A DNA stretch of 64,000 nucleotides from Arthrobacter bussei (GCF_009377195.2 NZ_VJXX01000002.1:1-64000); one strand, 5' to 3'; positions 16,054 to 24,697 are shown, counted from the first letter of the stretch. Notes: generated by a model not told the origin, from the letters alone. A program made the numbers and translations.

Positions 16054-17118
16054 ATGGATACGGAGGCGGAAGTGCTGTTGGCAGGGCCGCGTGGGCGACG
16101 CCTGTGCTTGCAACTGGTGACAGAGCTGGACCCAGTCATCAGATCCGCAGTGTTCTGGCTCGCCCATGATCTGGATCCGGGCAAAGGCACCTCTCGCGTG
16201 CTGCTGACGGCCACCTCCGGCGACGAACCGGAGTTGCCGCCGCGGCCCACCCTTGGTGATCTCATCGCCGCTTTGACCTCACTCGATGTCACGCGGGCTG
16301 AGCCCGAGGCCATTGATCGCGCGTTAGCTGAGGCAGTCGACACGTCGCGGCCCTGGCAGGAACCAGACGGGGAGGACGTCCTCGCCGCCCTTTCCGGGGT
16401 GACAGCTGCCCTTGCCCCGCTCGCCCACCACGTTGTGACCTCACCCTCCACACAGTGGTGGTCGAGCTGTCGGCAGCTTGAGCAGTGGGCCATCGACTGG
16501 CGAGCAGGTGATGATCCAGCACCTCTACCCCGGACACCGTCACAAGCCCTGGCTGCGTGGTCTCGTGGTGCACGCGCCGAAGAGGTCCGCGCCCGCAAGG
16601 AACGACCCCGGGATCCTCACGTCCCTTGGTCGGGGACGTGGTGGTCCTTCCCGCAAGGAACTCTGCACACGGCGGGGCAGATGCCGCTGGGCCTGAATCT
16701 CATCGAGGACTCCTTCGGCGAGGAGCAGGTCACCGTGATCCCCGTGCGCGGCACCGGGCACACCTACGAAATACACAGTGATGAGGATTGGGTGTCACTG
16801 TGCCGTGAGCACCCGTTAGAGGTCACCGCATCCCGGCGTCATGACTGGTTTCGATGCACCGGCACCGACGGTGCGTGGGTGATTCCGGACTGGGAGAAAG
16901 TCTCGGAACAGTGGGATGCGGTGCACCTGACCACTTTGGCGTACCTCACGAGCGCCAACCGTGCGCTGCACGTCGACGGCGGAACGTTCACGGTCCTCGC
17001 CGGGTGGAATACCGATACGACGATTTGGCTGACCGACGTCGCACGTGAGTGGGAGGGCCCACACCAGCAATGGCAACGATCCACCTATCAGGAGACCTGG
17101 AAAAGAACCCTCAACTAG
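16054..17118 (+). CDS. Hypothetical protein, 354 aa
   Basis: A large soluble protein. An N-terminal alpha/beta half (LLAGPRGRRLCLQLVTELDP, AVFWLAHDLDPGKG) and a Trp-rich C-terminal half (VPWSGTWWSFPQGTLHTAGQ, AVHLTTLAYLTSANRAL) separated by a charged linker (ARAEEVRARKERPRDP). I do not recognise the family. Start at ATG 16,054. Codon use fits the neighbourhood. Confidence 0.6.
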   Translation: MDTEAEVLLAGPRGRRLCLQLVTELDPVIRSAVFWLAHDLDPGKGTSRVLLTATSGDEPELPPRPTLGDLIAALTSLDVTRAEPEAIDRALAEAVDTSRPWQEPDGEDVLAALSGVTAALAPLAHHVVTSPSTQWWSSCRQLEQWAIDWRAGDDPAPLPRTPSQALAAWSRGARAEEVRARKERPRDPHVPWSGTWWSFPQGTLHTAGQMPLGLNLIEDSFGEEQVTVIPVRGTGHTYEIHSDEDWVSLCREHPLEVTASRRHDWFRCTGTDGAWVIPDWEKVSEQWDAVHLTTLAYLTSANRALHVDGGTFTVLAGWNTDTTIWLTDVAREWEGPHQQWQRSTYQETWKRTLN

Positions 17119-17138
17119 TTCGGCCGGACGCCCTTAAG

Positions 17139-17169
17139 CCCGTCCCGCAGGAGGATCGGCCTACGGACC
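17139..17169. repeat. Dispersed hairpin repeat with GGATC loop
   Basis: CCGTCCCGCAGGA-GGATCGG-CCTACGGACC: an imperfect stem (CCGCAGG against CCTACGG, one mismatch) with GGATC in the loop. Located 21 bases after the stop of the preceding gene. Its 5' half is the same as that of the element at 23,185. Confidence 0.5.
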
Positions 17170-17272
17170 GCTGTCTGGGTGTGAAGACGCGTATTTGGGT
17201 GTTGATGAGCTCTCCTGTCTATTGCAGGAGTGGGAGGCTTGGGTTCGTTGGTACGAGGAAGGGCGGTGCCTG

Positions 17273-17689
17273 ATGGTTTCAGCAGTGACCTTGATCCGAT
17301 CCGCTGAGCTGTCGGAGGTGGCGCAGTACGCCTATGCCGCGACCGCGCCGGCGGACGCACGGTTGGTCTTCCTTGCTGGTTCCTGCCCGTTGGACAAAGC
17401 GGGAGCGACAGTGGGTGAAGGTGATTACGCCCTGCAGGCGGAGCAATGCGTCGCGAACATGCGGACCGCGCTTCTGGACGCGGGTGCGACTGTCGAGGAT
17501 GTGATCAGCACGCGCGTGCTTGTGGCATCGGCTGAGCGGCGTGATCTCGTGACCGCCTGGCAGGTCGTGCGCGAGGCGTTCGGGGATCATGATGCGCCGA
17601 GCACCCTGTTGGGTGTGACCGTGCTGGGGTACGAGTATCAGCTCGTGGAGATTGAAGCCGTCGCCGCCGTCAGAGACTCCATCATCTAG
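17273..17689 (+). CDS. RidA/YjgF-family protein
   Basis: 138 residues of the RidA (YER057c/UK114) fold: LVFLAGSCPLDKAGATVGEG, then DYALQAEQCVANMRTALLDA and VISTRVLVASAERRDLVTAW. RidA proteins hydrolyse reactive enamine/imine intermediates; the substrate Arg is in STRVLV. The ATG at 17,273 follows aggaaggg; the upstream in-frame codon at 17,195 would add residues not found in the family. Confidence 0.8.
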   Translation: MVSAVTLIRSAELSEVAQYAYAATAPADARLVFLAGSCPLDKAGATVGEGDYALQAEQCVANMRTALLDAGATVEDVISTRVLVASAERRDLVTAWQVVREAFGDHDAPSTLLGVTVLGYEYQLVEIEAVAAVRDSII

Positions 17690-17721
17690 CGAGGCCGCAT
17701 GCAGGAGGACTTACGGCACGG

Positions 17722-18147
17722 TTAGCGGTCGGATGAGCGGTCCTGGTAGACGGCATCGAGCTTGTACTTCGTGCTCGGATCTTCTGCGGTGATAGTCACT
17801 GATTGCTTTTCTGGTACGAGTTCAAAGGACGACAGTGCGGTGGTACTGGCCGAGCCGGTTGGGCAGATGACCGTCAGTCCGTCTTCCATGATGAGATTGC
17901 CGGCGCTCAGGCAGGTCAGACGGGTGTCGATGTGCGTGGCGTTGTCCGGCGGTTCGCCGAGCTCGATGATGCTCGTTCCGGTGTAGGTGCCCGAAACAGG
18001 GTCTGAGATCCCCGTGAAGCTGGTGGGGCCGGATGGATTCTCCTCCTCCAGCTCACCACTCGTGCATCCGGTGATCAGCACGACGGCGATCAGTCCGGTG
18101 ATCATCACTGCTGGCCGTCGCACCCCGTGGGTGAGCAACAGGGTCAC
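17722..18147 (-). CDS. Putative lipoprotein
   Basis: 141 residues with an N-terminal hydrophobic stretch and lipobox (VVLITGC) followed by an acidic Ser/Thr/Pro-rich linker and a small beta-rich domain with one Cys pair (LTCLSAG, TVICPTG). Exported and lipid-anchored; function unknown. The GTG at 18,147 overlaps the stop of the upstream membrane-protein gene as GTGA; an internal ATG at 18,105 would also give a good signal peptide. Confidence 0.65.
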   Translation of the reverse strand: MTLLLTHGVRRPAVMITGLIAVVLITGCTSGELEEENPSGPTSFTGISDPVSGTYTGTSIIELGEPPDNATHIDTRLTCLSAGNLIMEDGLTVICPTGSASTTALSSFELVPEKQSVTITAEDPSTKYKLDAVYQDRSSDR

Positions 18148-18419
18148 CGGCGGGCGCGGTTTCGGGAGTGACGGCGGACGAGGTCATTGATCGCGAGTGT
18201 CGCGATGATGATGGAGACCGCCACGACTGCCAGGCCGACGTAGAGACCGGTCAGCATCATCATGGGCGAGCTCGCTTCGGCGAGGAAGCCGATGCCGCCG
18301 ATTGCGCCGGCGACCCACAGCACGGCCACGGCAAGCAGAGCAACGATCGAGGGGAAGGCCCCGCGGTGCTCTCTGAACCAATGCGTCGTGCGTGCCTTTT
18401 GTGCCCCCATGAGTGCCAT
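18144..18419 (-). CDS. Small membrane protein, 91 aa
   Basis: 91 residues from ATG 18,419 (MALMGAQKARTTHWFREHRG) with two transmembrane helices (IVALLAVAVLWVAGAIGGIG and MMMLTGLYVGLAVVAVSIII) and a basic C-terminal tail. It overlaps the lipoprotein gene by 4 bases, which suggests translational coupling and joint function. Confidence 0.6.
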   Translation of the reverse strand: MALMGAQKARTTHWFREHRGAFPSIVALLAVAVLWVAGAIGGIGFLAEASSPMMMLTGLYVGLAVVAVSIIIATLAINDLVRRHSRNRARR

Positions 18420-18503
18420 GCTCCAAGTCTCCGGTGACAACATCACAAGGAGGCTGACGACACGTACCGGATTGGTCACAGTCCGGTAGGAGAAGACCAC
18501 AAT

Positions 18504-19367
18504 CGGTGGGCTGACCCGGTCGGGCGGTCTTCACTGAATGTCGAGGCAGTCGTTGATGATCCACCAGACACCGTCGAGGGTGTACCCGCGGTCGTGGTCC
18601 TGGCTGAGCGTGTGCGCTCGGACTGCTCGCATGGCAATACCTGCGTGCGCCCAGTCATCGACCGTGGCATTCCGATCGTCAACGTACCGGTTCCACAGGT
18701 CATCGTGCTGCTCCTTTGGTAGGCGCACCATCGCACCGTAGGGTCCCCGGAAATCATCGACCGGGCCCTCGAACCGGACGGTCGCGAAACCCAGCCGGGC
18801 TTCAGCCGAGAGCAACCTCAAACCGCTCAGACTCGGACAACGCGCAAACGCCCGCTCGATAGCCTGCACATACTCCTCAGACCGCAGTGATGTACTGCGT
18901 CCTCTCACATCCCCCATGACAAGAAGTCTCCCATTCCCGCCGCCAGGCACCCCGGATGCAGGAGTGCCTGCGCGCAAGGTCCAAGGTCGGTGTCCTTCAC
19001 CCCTGAGGGCACTCCCTTCGCTGCCACTGCTGCATGGTCGCCTGGTCGGGGCTTGTGCTGAGCGCACGTGGTCAGGAGGCCGGCCGATCAGGGTTTGCTG
19101 TAGGGGGCGCGGTGCCTTCGGCAGATATCGTCGCACAGCTCGTTGACCGACTACGAGAGCATGTCGCGGGGTGAGGACCGAGGTCGCCGAGCGCGGCACG
19201 ATCCATGTCACAACCACGCGATGAGAAGACGGGGGCAGACACCAATGTATCTACAGATCTACAAACCGACATGTGTAGGGCGCCGTTGCGCGTGTACCAC
19301 TGCTCACGCGCCCCGCAAGGTGGGGCTCACCTACAGGTGGACAGCTCTGGGCTCCACCCGCCCACGA
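18504..19367. repeat. Duplicated segment, copy 1 (internally deleted)
   Basis: Bases 18,504-18,922 are identical by eye to 30,754-31,172. 18,923 to about 19,173 matches 31,173 to about 31,423 at lower identity. From about 19,174 the match jumps to about 33,178-33,370, the 3' end of the RibD-like gene and its downstream repeat. Copy 1 therefore lacks about 1.75 kb (31,424-33,177) that copy 2 keeps. Apart from the gene at 18,531-18,917 the segment (18,918-19,429) contains no intact gene. Confidence 0.85.
18531..18917 (-). CDS. Hypothetical protein, duplicated (copy 1)
   Basis: 128 residues (MGDVRGRSTSLRSEEYVQAI... ending in WWIINDCLDIQ), identical to the protein at 30,781-31,167. Soluble and helical with one conserved-looking DDFRGPYGAMVRLPKEQHDD segment. 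Family not recognised. The complete identity of both copies while their upstream flanks have diverged argues for recent gene conversion, or for duplication followed by selection. Confidence 0.65.
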   Translation of the reverse strand: MGDVRGRSTSLRSEEYVQAIERAFARCPSLSGLRLLSAEARLGFATVRFEGPVDDFRGPYGAMVRLPKEQHDDLWNRYVDDRNATVDDWAHAGIAMRAVRAHTLSQDHDRGYTLDGVWWIINDCLDIQ

Positions 19368-19429
19368 CTTGTTCACCGGGCCCGTGATCGCTTGACACTG
19401 ACCGCGGCTCTGCCGCGAGAGTAGGACGC

Positions 19430-19996
19430 ATGGGAGATCACCGCGACCAATTCGTAGACCTCGACGCCACCGCCGATACCGCCGAACAGAGGGCGCACGA
19501 GGTCAGGACATTCCTGCGGAAGCGTGGCCTTGCCGAGCTGGACGAACGTGCCGGGGACGATCTCTGGCGCGACGCGATCGTCGACCGGCCCGGCCCAGCG
19601 TGGCAAGCGCCCTGGCACGAGTACAGCCCCAGCTCACGACGGACTCCGTGGAGAACGATCGCCGTCGTACATACCACTGAGGGGAACGACCAAGGTTTCT
19701 TCGCTATGGACGGTACCGGCCCACCGTCGTGCCGCGCATGCGGAGAGAAGTTCGACGAGGACGTGTTCTGGATTTCCTTCAAAGCCTGGTACGAGGGCGG
19801 AAGGGAGCCGGTGCTCAGCTGCGCGTCCTGCGGTGAACGTGGCCTGATGGGTGATCAGGACACGACCAGTTCAGCGGTCATCGGTCGGGTCGCGGTCGTG
19901 ACCGATGGCGCAACTGGGGATGTCATCAGCGAGATGCTGCGAGTATTGCGCGCCGATCTTGGCGGACGGTGGGCATACGTCCACATGCACCTCTGA
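19430..19996 (+). CDS. Hypothetical protein with zinc-ribbon-like Cys pairs
   Basis: 188 residues. Two CxxC pairs (SCRACGEKF near residue 103 and LSCASCGERG near residue 132) could bind one zinc ion. The N-terminus is helical and charged (TAEQRAHEVRTFLRKRGLAE). The ATG follows gtagga. Function not recognised. Confidence 0.6.
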   Translation: MGDHRDQFVDLDATADTAEQRAHEVRTFLRKRGLAELDERAGDDLWRDAIVDRPGPAWQAPWHEYSPSSRRTPWRTIAVVHTTEGNDQGFFAMDGTGPPSCRACGEKFDEDVFWISFKAWYEGGREPVLSCASCGERGLMGDQDTTSSAVIGRVAVVTDGATGDVISEMLRVLRADLGGRWAYVHMHL

Positions 19997-20111
19997 CACA
20001 CGGACCTGCGAATGAGTGAGTTTGTGAGTCTGAAGAGCGCGACTATCTCGAACATGTCGTAAGGATTTAGCCGGGCTAACTACACGACGAAACTGCTGAA
20101 ACAGGAACGTA

Positions 20112-20133
20112 CCGGTAGACGATCCTCTAGCGG
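20112..20133. repeat. Dispersed hairpin repeat with GATCCT loop
   Basis: CCGGTAG-ACGATCCT-CTAGCGG: 7-bp stem with one mismatch and a GATCCT loop, upstream of the ABC transporter genes. Confidence 0.5.
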
Positions 20134-20210
20134 ACTTCTGTAAGAGCGTGCTCCAGAATCCTTTTTGTATGAGCCGACTGGGAGTTTTGTCTGGCGGGAG
20201 GGCCCTGAGT

Positions 20211-20221
20211 GGGGGGGGGGG
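20211..20221. repeat. Homopolymeric tract of 11 G
   Basis: Eleven consecutive G bases, 27 bases upstream of the ABC ATPase start. A run of this length is prone to slippage and lies where it could alter promoter or leader spacing. Confidence 0.6.
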
Positions 20222-20248
20222 CTGGTGGTTGCTGTTTAGGGTTGGGGT

Positions 20249-20935
20249 ATGGCTGGTGTGGGGGATGTGCTTGAGGCTGTTGGTTTGGTGGTCGGATATG
20301 GGGGCACTCCCGTGTGTGGGGAGGTGAACCTCGGTGTGGCAAGAGGTGAGGTTCTCGCGGTGGTGGGATTCAACGGTGCCGGTAAGTCCACCGTCGTCCG
20401 CACACTGGCGGGGCGTCAAGACCCGGTGGCGGGGGATGTGCGGGTTCATGGCCTACCGGTGATGCCCGATGCCGTGATGTTCCGCCGGCAGGTCGCCACG
20501 GTGTTCGACGAGGACGTGTTCTTCCCGTCGTTGACCGTACGGGAACATCTGCTCCTGGTTGCTCGGGGTCATTCGGTGGGCGCTCCCGAGGAGGCCGTGG
20601 ATGCCGAGCTGGACTACTTCGGCATCGCGGACCGTGCCCATGCGGTTCCCGATGCGTTGTCTTCCGGGCAGCGTCGGCGTCTGCTGCTGGCTGCCGGTTT
20701 CATCCGTCCGTCATCACTGTTGTTCCTCGATGAGCCCGAGCAGCGTCTGGACCCGGTGATGCGCGACGCGTTGTCCCGACGGATCCGGGAGCGGGCCGAT
20801 GCCGGCACCACGGTCGTCGTGGTCACCCATGACCCCCGCCTGTTGGTCAGGACGGCGACGTCGTGTCTGGTGATCGACGAGACCGTGACGACGGTGGGCA
20901 CTGAGCGGGGAGCGCAGATCATTGCAGGCGCCTGA
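20249..20935 (+). CDS. ABC transporter ATP-binding protein
   Basis: 228 residues with a complete set of ABC motifs: Walker A GFNGAGKST, signature LSSGQRRRLLLAAGF, Walker B SLLFLDEP, D-loop region EQRLDPVM and H-loop VVTHDPRLL. The start is ATG 20,249. It overlaps the permease gene by 14 bases. The partner is a DUF6297-like membrane protein, suggesting an exporter of the actinobacterial type often linked to lantibiotic-like or unknown products. No precursor peptide gene was found beside it. Confidence 0.85.
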   Translation: MAGVGDVLEAVGLVVGYGGTPVCGEVNLGVARGEVLAVVGFNGAGKSTVVRTLAGRQDPVAGDVRVHGLPVMPDAVMFRRQVATVFDEDVFFPSLTVREHLLLVARGHSVGAPEEAVDAELDYFGIADRAHAVPDALSSGQRRRLLLAAGFIRPSSLLFLDEPEQRLDPVMRDALSRRIRERADAGTTVVVVTHDPRLLVRTATSCLVIDETVTTVGTERGAQIIAGA

Positions 20936-22478
20936 CTCTCCGGCAGCACCTCCAGGACCGGCAACGCCCGATGCTGATTCGGTGCTCCTTCCACGGGATG
21001 TCGTCCGTTCGACCCGGCGTGCAGCCCGGCAGTACAACAAAGCTCGATCATCGACTCGCGATCTGTTCGTCGATGTGTACTCGAACGCGCTGGCAGCTGT
21101 CTGCGTGATGATGATGGTCGGGTCCCTCGTCGTGGCGCTGCGCGAGGAAATCACGGCGAGGAACATCGGCGACTCCACGCTGGTGGCCGAGCAGTCACAG
21201 GTGGTGCCCGCTGGGATCTTGTGCATGGTGGTGGCGTATCTGGCCTTGGTCGGAGTCGTGGTGCTGGCCCGCAAGCTGGGACCTGTCACCGTCGGTCAGG
21301 CCGAGGCTGCGTGGTGGCTGCCGCTACCGATCGATCGCCGGCCCATGGTCCTTCCGTCGTTCCTCACGCGACTGGTCGCCGTCGGGTCGATCTCTTCGAT
21401 CACCTACGTGCCGTTCAGTGTCCTGACCACGTTCGACCGTTCACCCTCGGCGCACGGAATCGCAGCAGTGACCTTCGGAGGCGGTGGCGTCGTCGCTGTT
21501 ACCGGCGCAGCAGTGCTGCAACTGGCACCAGCGACCACCGGACGGCGGGCAGGGATATTCCTCGCTCTCCTCCCGATAGCCGCCCTACCGTTCATCACCT
21601 CCACCGTGTTGCCCCTTGTCCTGGTTGCTAGCCTCGCCGCGGCACTCCTCGCCTACTTGGTACCCCGCGTCGGCGACGTGCACGGCACCGAGTTGCAGCG
21701 TGGCGGTGCGGTGTCAGGCCATGCAGCGGCATCGATCTTCTTCGTCGACCTCAACGAGCTTCGCCGCTCGCTGATGGTTGCGCCCTCCGCACACGTCAGC
21801 TTCCGCGGCTCGCGCTACTACGGACGGCATACCCGCGGGCCACTGGCCGCCCTGGTCCGCGCGGACGTCGTGGCTTTCCTGCGCGTGCAACCACCGCCTA
21901 CCGCTGCGCTGGTATGGCTGGGGCTCAGCGTCGGCGTCACCGTCATGACGCCGACCCTCCCTGTGGTCCTTCAACTGACCGTGATTCTCATCGCCGGGTG
22001 TCTGGTGACAGCAGGAACAGGGACCGTCGCGCGGCAGACAGCAGTCACCGCCGAACTCGACACGCTCCTGCCAATCAGCCCGGCCCTGGTGCGGTGCAGC
22101 CGGACGCTCATGCCCGCACTCGCGATGGCAACGTGGACGGGCGCCCTGACCGGGGCACTGGTGGTACTCGGTGCCGGCACTCCCGTTTTCGTACTTCTGG
22201 GTGTCCTCGCGGGTGCCGGCATGGGAGCCGGAGCCACCCGGGCAGCAACACGCCCCCCGACGGACTGGACCACACCACCGGTAGAGACCCCCTTCGGCCC
22301 CGTCCCAAGGAATCAGATGTCCTCCCTCCTGCGCGGAACGGACATGACCGTCCTCGCCATGACCCCACTCCTCCTCGCCCTCTACCTAGGCACAGTGCAC
22401 CCTTGGCTGATCATCGCCCAACTCATCGCCAGCACCACCGCCATCACCGTCCAGGCCTCGAACCCCGGCCCCCGCTGA
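20922..22478 (+). CDS. DUF6297-family ABC transporter permease
   Basis: 518 residues, with about 11-12 hydrophobic helices after a cytoplasmic N-terminus containing RSTRRAARQYNKARSSTRDL. This N-terminal motif and the topology fit DUF6297 permeases. It is translated from an ATG inside the end of the ATPase gene. The stop codon lies within the CCCGC...GCGGG hairpin at 22,471-22,494. Confidence 0.75.
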   Translation: MQAPDSPAAPPGPATPDADSVLLPRDVVRSTRRAARQYNKARSSTRDLFVDVYSNALAAVCVMMMVGSLVVALREEITARNIGDSTLVAEQSQVVPAGILCMVVAYLALVGVVVLARKLGPVTVGQAEAAWWLPLPIDRRPMVLPSFLTRLVAVGSISSITYVPFSVLTTFDRSPSAHGIAAVTFGGGGVVAVTGAAVLQLAPATTGRRAGIFLALLPIAALPFITSTVLPLVLVASLAAALLAYLVPRVGDVHGTELQRGGAVSGHAAASIFFVDLNELRRSLMVAPSAHVSFRGSRYYGRHTRGPLAALVRADVVAFLRVQPPPTAALVWLGLSVGVTVMTPTLPVVLQLTVILIAGCLVTAGTGTVARQTAVTAELDTLLPISPALVRCSRTLMPALAMATWTGALTGALVVLGAGTPVFVLLGVLAGAGMGAGATRAATRPPTDWTTPPVETPFGPVPRNQMSSLLRGTDMTVLAMTPLLLALYLGTVHPWLIIAQLIASTTAITVQASNPGPR

Positions 22479-22494
22479 AGGACCCTGCTGCGGG
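22471..22494. repeat. Dispersed hairpin repeat
   Basis: CCCGC-(14 bases including AAGGACCC)-GCGGG. The stop codon TGA of the permease gene is inside it. Member of the GATC-loop family, with GACCC in place of GATCC. Confidence 0.45.
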
Positions 22495-22525
22495 CACCTC
22501 GAGTGCATCTCCCGGTCTGATAGCT

Positions 22526-23140
22526 CTACTGGTAGAAGGGCAGCTTCTCGTTCGCTTCGACCCGGACCACGTCGAGACGCGATTGAGTCAGGAGCGCATC
22601 GATTGCCGCAGGGTCAGCTCCAATACCAGCCCAGTGGGGGGCAGCGTCCGAGGTGACGCACCAGGCCCGGTCTGAGGGCCAAATGAAGGCGGGGCTCGGC
22701 ATGGGGTAACCAGTTTCGGCTGACCACGAGTCTCCGACCGCACCAAAGACCAAGTCCGGGAGCGACACCCTGCAGAGGTAGTACTCACGATTTGGGGTCA
22801 CCACACGGGGTGTGCGCAGCACGGAGGCAGGAAACTGATCCTCGCCCCATCCATCCCACATCAGCAGATACCCCTCGTTAGGACAGCCGGCGTGCTGCAG
22901 CAACACGTCCACCGCGATGCGAAGTTGCTCGGACTCCGAGGGTGCGTCATCTGGCAGGCCGCTGCTCCGGCATGCACCCTCGTGTTCGGGTTGACCCTCA
23001 TAGGCCGGATCTGGAATAAACCGCAGTCTCGCATACGCGGGAAAACCAGTCGGGCCTAACGTCACGAGATCCCACCAGTGTTCATTACTCGCCACGATCC
23101 ACTGGGCGGCCGCAAGGTCCCTGCACGGAGAGAACAACAT
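22526..23140 (-). CDS. Hypothetical protein, 204 aa
   Basis: 204 residues, Trp-rich (NEHWWDLVTLGP, YLLMWDGWGEDQFP, PSDRAWCVTSDAAPHWAGIG). The last segment, with an aspartate-rich surface and PAAIDALL, resembles proteins of the SMI1/KNR4 or immunity type only in general character; I do not assign a family. A taggag ribosome binding site lies 8 bases before the ATG. A 9-bp perfect hairpin lies just upstream at 23,151-23,178. Confidence 0.6.
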   Translation of the reverse strand: MLFSPCRDLAAAQWIVASNEHWWDLVTLGPTGFPAYARLRFIPDPAYEGQPEHEGACRSSGLPDDAPSESEQLRIAVDVLLQHAGCPNEGYLLMWDGWGEDQFPASVLRTPRVVTPNREYYLCRVSLPDLVFGAVGDSWSAETGYPMPSPAFIWPSDRAWCVTSDAAPHWAGIGADPAAIDALLTQSRLDVVRVEANEKLPFYQ

Positions 23141-23150
23141 TCCTTCATAC

Positions 23151-23178
23151 TCCTACTCGACAACCACGACGAGTAGGA
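23151..23178. promoter_or_regulatory. Hairpin/operator upstream of the gene at 22,526
   Basis: TCCTACTCG-(10 bases)-CGAGTAGGA, a perfect 9-bp inverted repeat 11-38 bases before the start codon, including the likely ribosome binding site (taggag on the minus strand). It could hide that site in RNA or bind a repressor as DNA. Confidence 0.45.
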
Positions 23179-23184
23179 GGACAT

Positions 23185-23214
23185 CCGTCCCGCAGCAGGA
23201 TCGCCCTGCGAACC
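23185..23214. repeat. Dispersed hairpin repeat with GGATC loop
   Basis: CCGTCCCGCAGCA-GGATCGC-CCTGCGAACC. The first 11 bases equal those of the element at 17,139; stem CGCAG/CTGCG. Confidence 0.5.
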
Positions 23215-23272
23215 GGTGAGTTAGGCGCCGGCAGCTCTGGTGTCTCTCTCGTGGGCACATGACCGAAGCGAT

Positions 23273-23575
23273 CTACGTGCAAGATATGAAGCGACTCCTC
23301 GAGCCCATTTTCGAGTCGATGCTCTGTCCTACAGAACTGCGGTCGTTGATGTTTTGGCTGGAGCGGGTCGCTGACGGGGCGAGGAATCTCCTTCCGATAC
23401 CCCTATTAAGACGAACGACGCCTGGGTCAGGTGGAAGATACTGGGCGAGGAGGGCGGATCGGGCAGTCTCCGTTCCGACGATGGCGTTGACGCCCTCGTG
23501 CGTCTCGTGCAGAGAGAGCTTCAGGATTTTATCGCCGAGAGCAGTTTCGGGTGGGGAGAGCTTCCTCCCCTCCAC
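23273..23575 (-). CDS. Possible small CDS or gene fragment
   Basis: A 100-residue frame from GTG 23,575 whose first half (KLSPPETALGDKILKLSLHE and on to VGTETARSALLAQYLPP) has coding-like codon use; the second half does not. No family match recognised. It may be the remnant of a longer gene. The rest of 23,215-23,640 shows no other gene. Confidence 0.25.
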   Translation of the reverse strand: MEGRKLSPPETALGDKILKLSLHETHEGVNAIVGTETARSALLAQYLPPDPGVVRLNRGIGRRFLAPSATRSSQNINDRSSVGQSIDSKMGSRSRFISCT

Positions 23576-23640
23576 TACCTGCCCTAGCCGGTCACTTTGT
23601 GCCGCAAGCTGACCCCCATGGGGACATCTGTAGTCCCTAT

Positions 23641-24546
23641 TCAAGACGTCGGCTCCGGCGCCTCGGGTGCTCCGAGTTGCACTGCCAGCTCCATGCAGCG
23701 CAGGCGGGCCGGGGAGAAGTCGTAGGGCATGCTCTGGATGACCTTCGCCGCGCTTCTGGCGCGGTAGGCCTCTGCCGGCTTGGGGCCGGGCGCTGCGTCG
23801 GCGTCCTCGGGCGGGTGCAGCTCTTCCCAAGCGTCAAAGAGAGCGTCCTCCTCCTCCAGCTGGCCGGACTCCTCGATGACGCGTATCAGCGCGGTTTCGA
23901 AAGCGTGCCGTTCGGCCGCTACCTGCGCCACGCGGGGGTCGTCGACGGGGACAGTGTCGTCCAGGGCTTCCTCGGCCGCGTCGATCCGGTCGGATTCCGC
24001 CCGCAGTGCCGGATCGGCGGCCAGAGCGAGGAAGCGGCCGGCCTGGACGGCGGCGCCGAGCGGGCCGAAGATCCGTTCGGTGACCAGCAGGACGTCCAGG
24101 TCGTCCTGGCGTAGCGATCCCTCGGGTGCGCCCTCGAGGCGGCCGGAAACGATACCGTCGAGCAAGCCCAACCGACTGCCGAGGTTCTGCATGCGTTGCA
24201 CGGAGGCGCGCTTTCGCTGCAACTCGGCCTCCTGGGCGGCGAGGGTGTCCTCCAGTCGAGCGAGGACGCTTGCCATCTCGTCCTCGCCGTCGCCACTGCC
24301 TAGTGCGGCGCCGTCGAAGGCGTTGCGGATGTCGTCGAGCGCTATCCCGGCGTCGGCCACGCGTCGGATCCAAAGCAGCCGGATGATTTCCTCGTAGCCG
24401 TATCGGCGGCGGCCGTCGCCGCCCCGCTCCCGCTCGGGAAGCAATCCGACCTGGTGATAGTGGCGGATCGCCCGGGGAGTGATGCCGACGAACGCAGCAG
24501 CGTCACCGATCAGGACCTGTCGGGGTGGGGCCGGGAACGGGTGCAT
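23641..24546 (-). CDS. MerR-family transcriptional regulator
   Basis: 301 residues. The N-terminal MerR helix-turn-helix reads VLIGDAAAFVGITPRAIRHY and HQVGLLPERERGGDGRRRYG, followed by a wing and a long coiled coil (LARLEDTLAAQEAELQRKRA). The 170-residue C-terminal helical domain with many acidic residues lacks a Cys metal site, so a small-molecule ligand is more likely than a metal. The start is ATG 24,546 rather than the longer frame. No obvious target gene adjoins it; autoregulation is possible. Confidence 0.8.
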   Translation of the reverse strand: MHPFPAPPRQVLIGDAAAFVGITPRAIRHYHQVGLLPERERGGDGRRRYGYEEIIRLLWIRRVADAGIALDDIRNAFDGAALGSGDGEDEMASVLARLEDTLAAQEAELQRKRASVQRMQNLGSRLGLLDGIVSGRLEGAPEGSLRQDDLDVLLVTERIFGPLGAAVQAGRFLALAADPALRAESDRIDAAEEALDDTVPVDDPRVAQVAAERHAFETALIRVIEESGQLEEEDALFDAWEELHPPEDADAAPGPKPAEAYRARSAAKVIQSMPYDFSPARLRCMELAVQLGAPEAPEPTS

Positions 24547-24697
24547 GGGGAACCTTTCGGAGCGGAACGGGACGTGCTTCGAGCAGACCACATGACGCTG
24601 CGGCAGGTGCAAACCCGATCCCACGCGGCGGACGCTCGTGGACCGTCCCACAGGGGATGGATCAGCGAAGGCGGTGTAGGCCCTTTACGATCGGAGG

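Noticed and set aside
2843-24665. Reading the dispersed hairpins as integron attC sites
   Set aside because: Genes lie in both orientations, the elements are short, lack paired RYYYAAC/GTTRRRY core sites, and no integron integrase is in the window.
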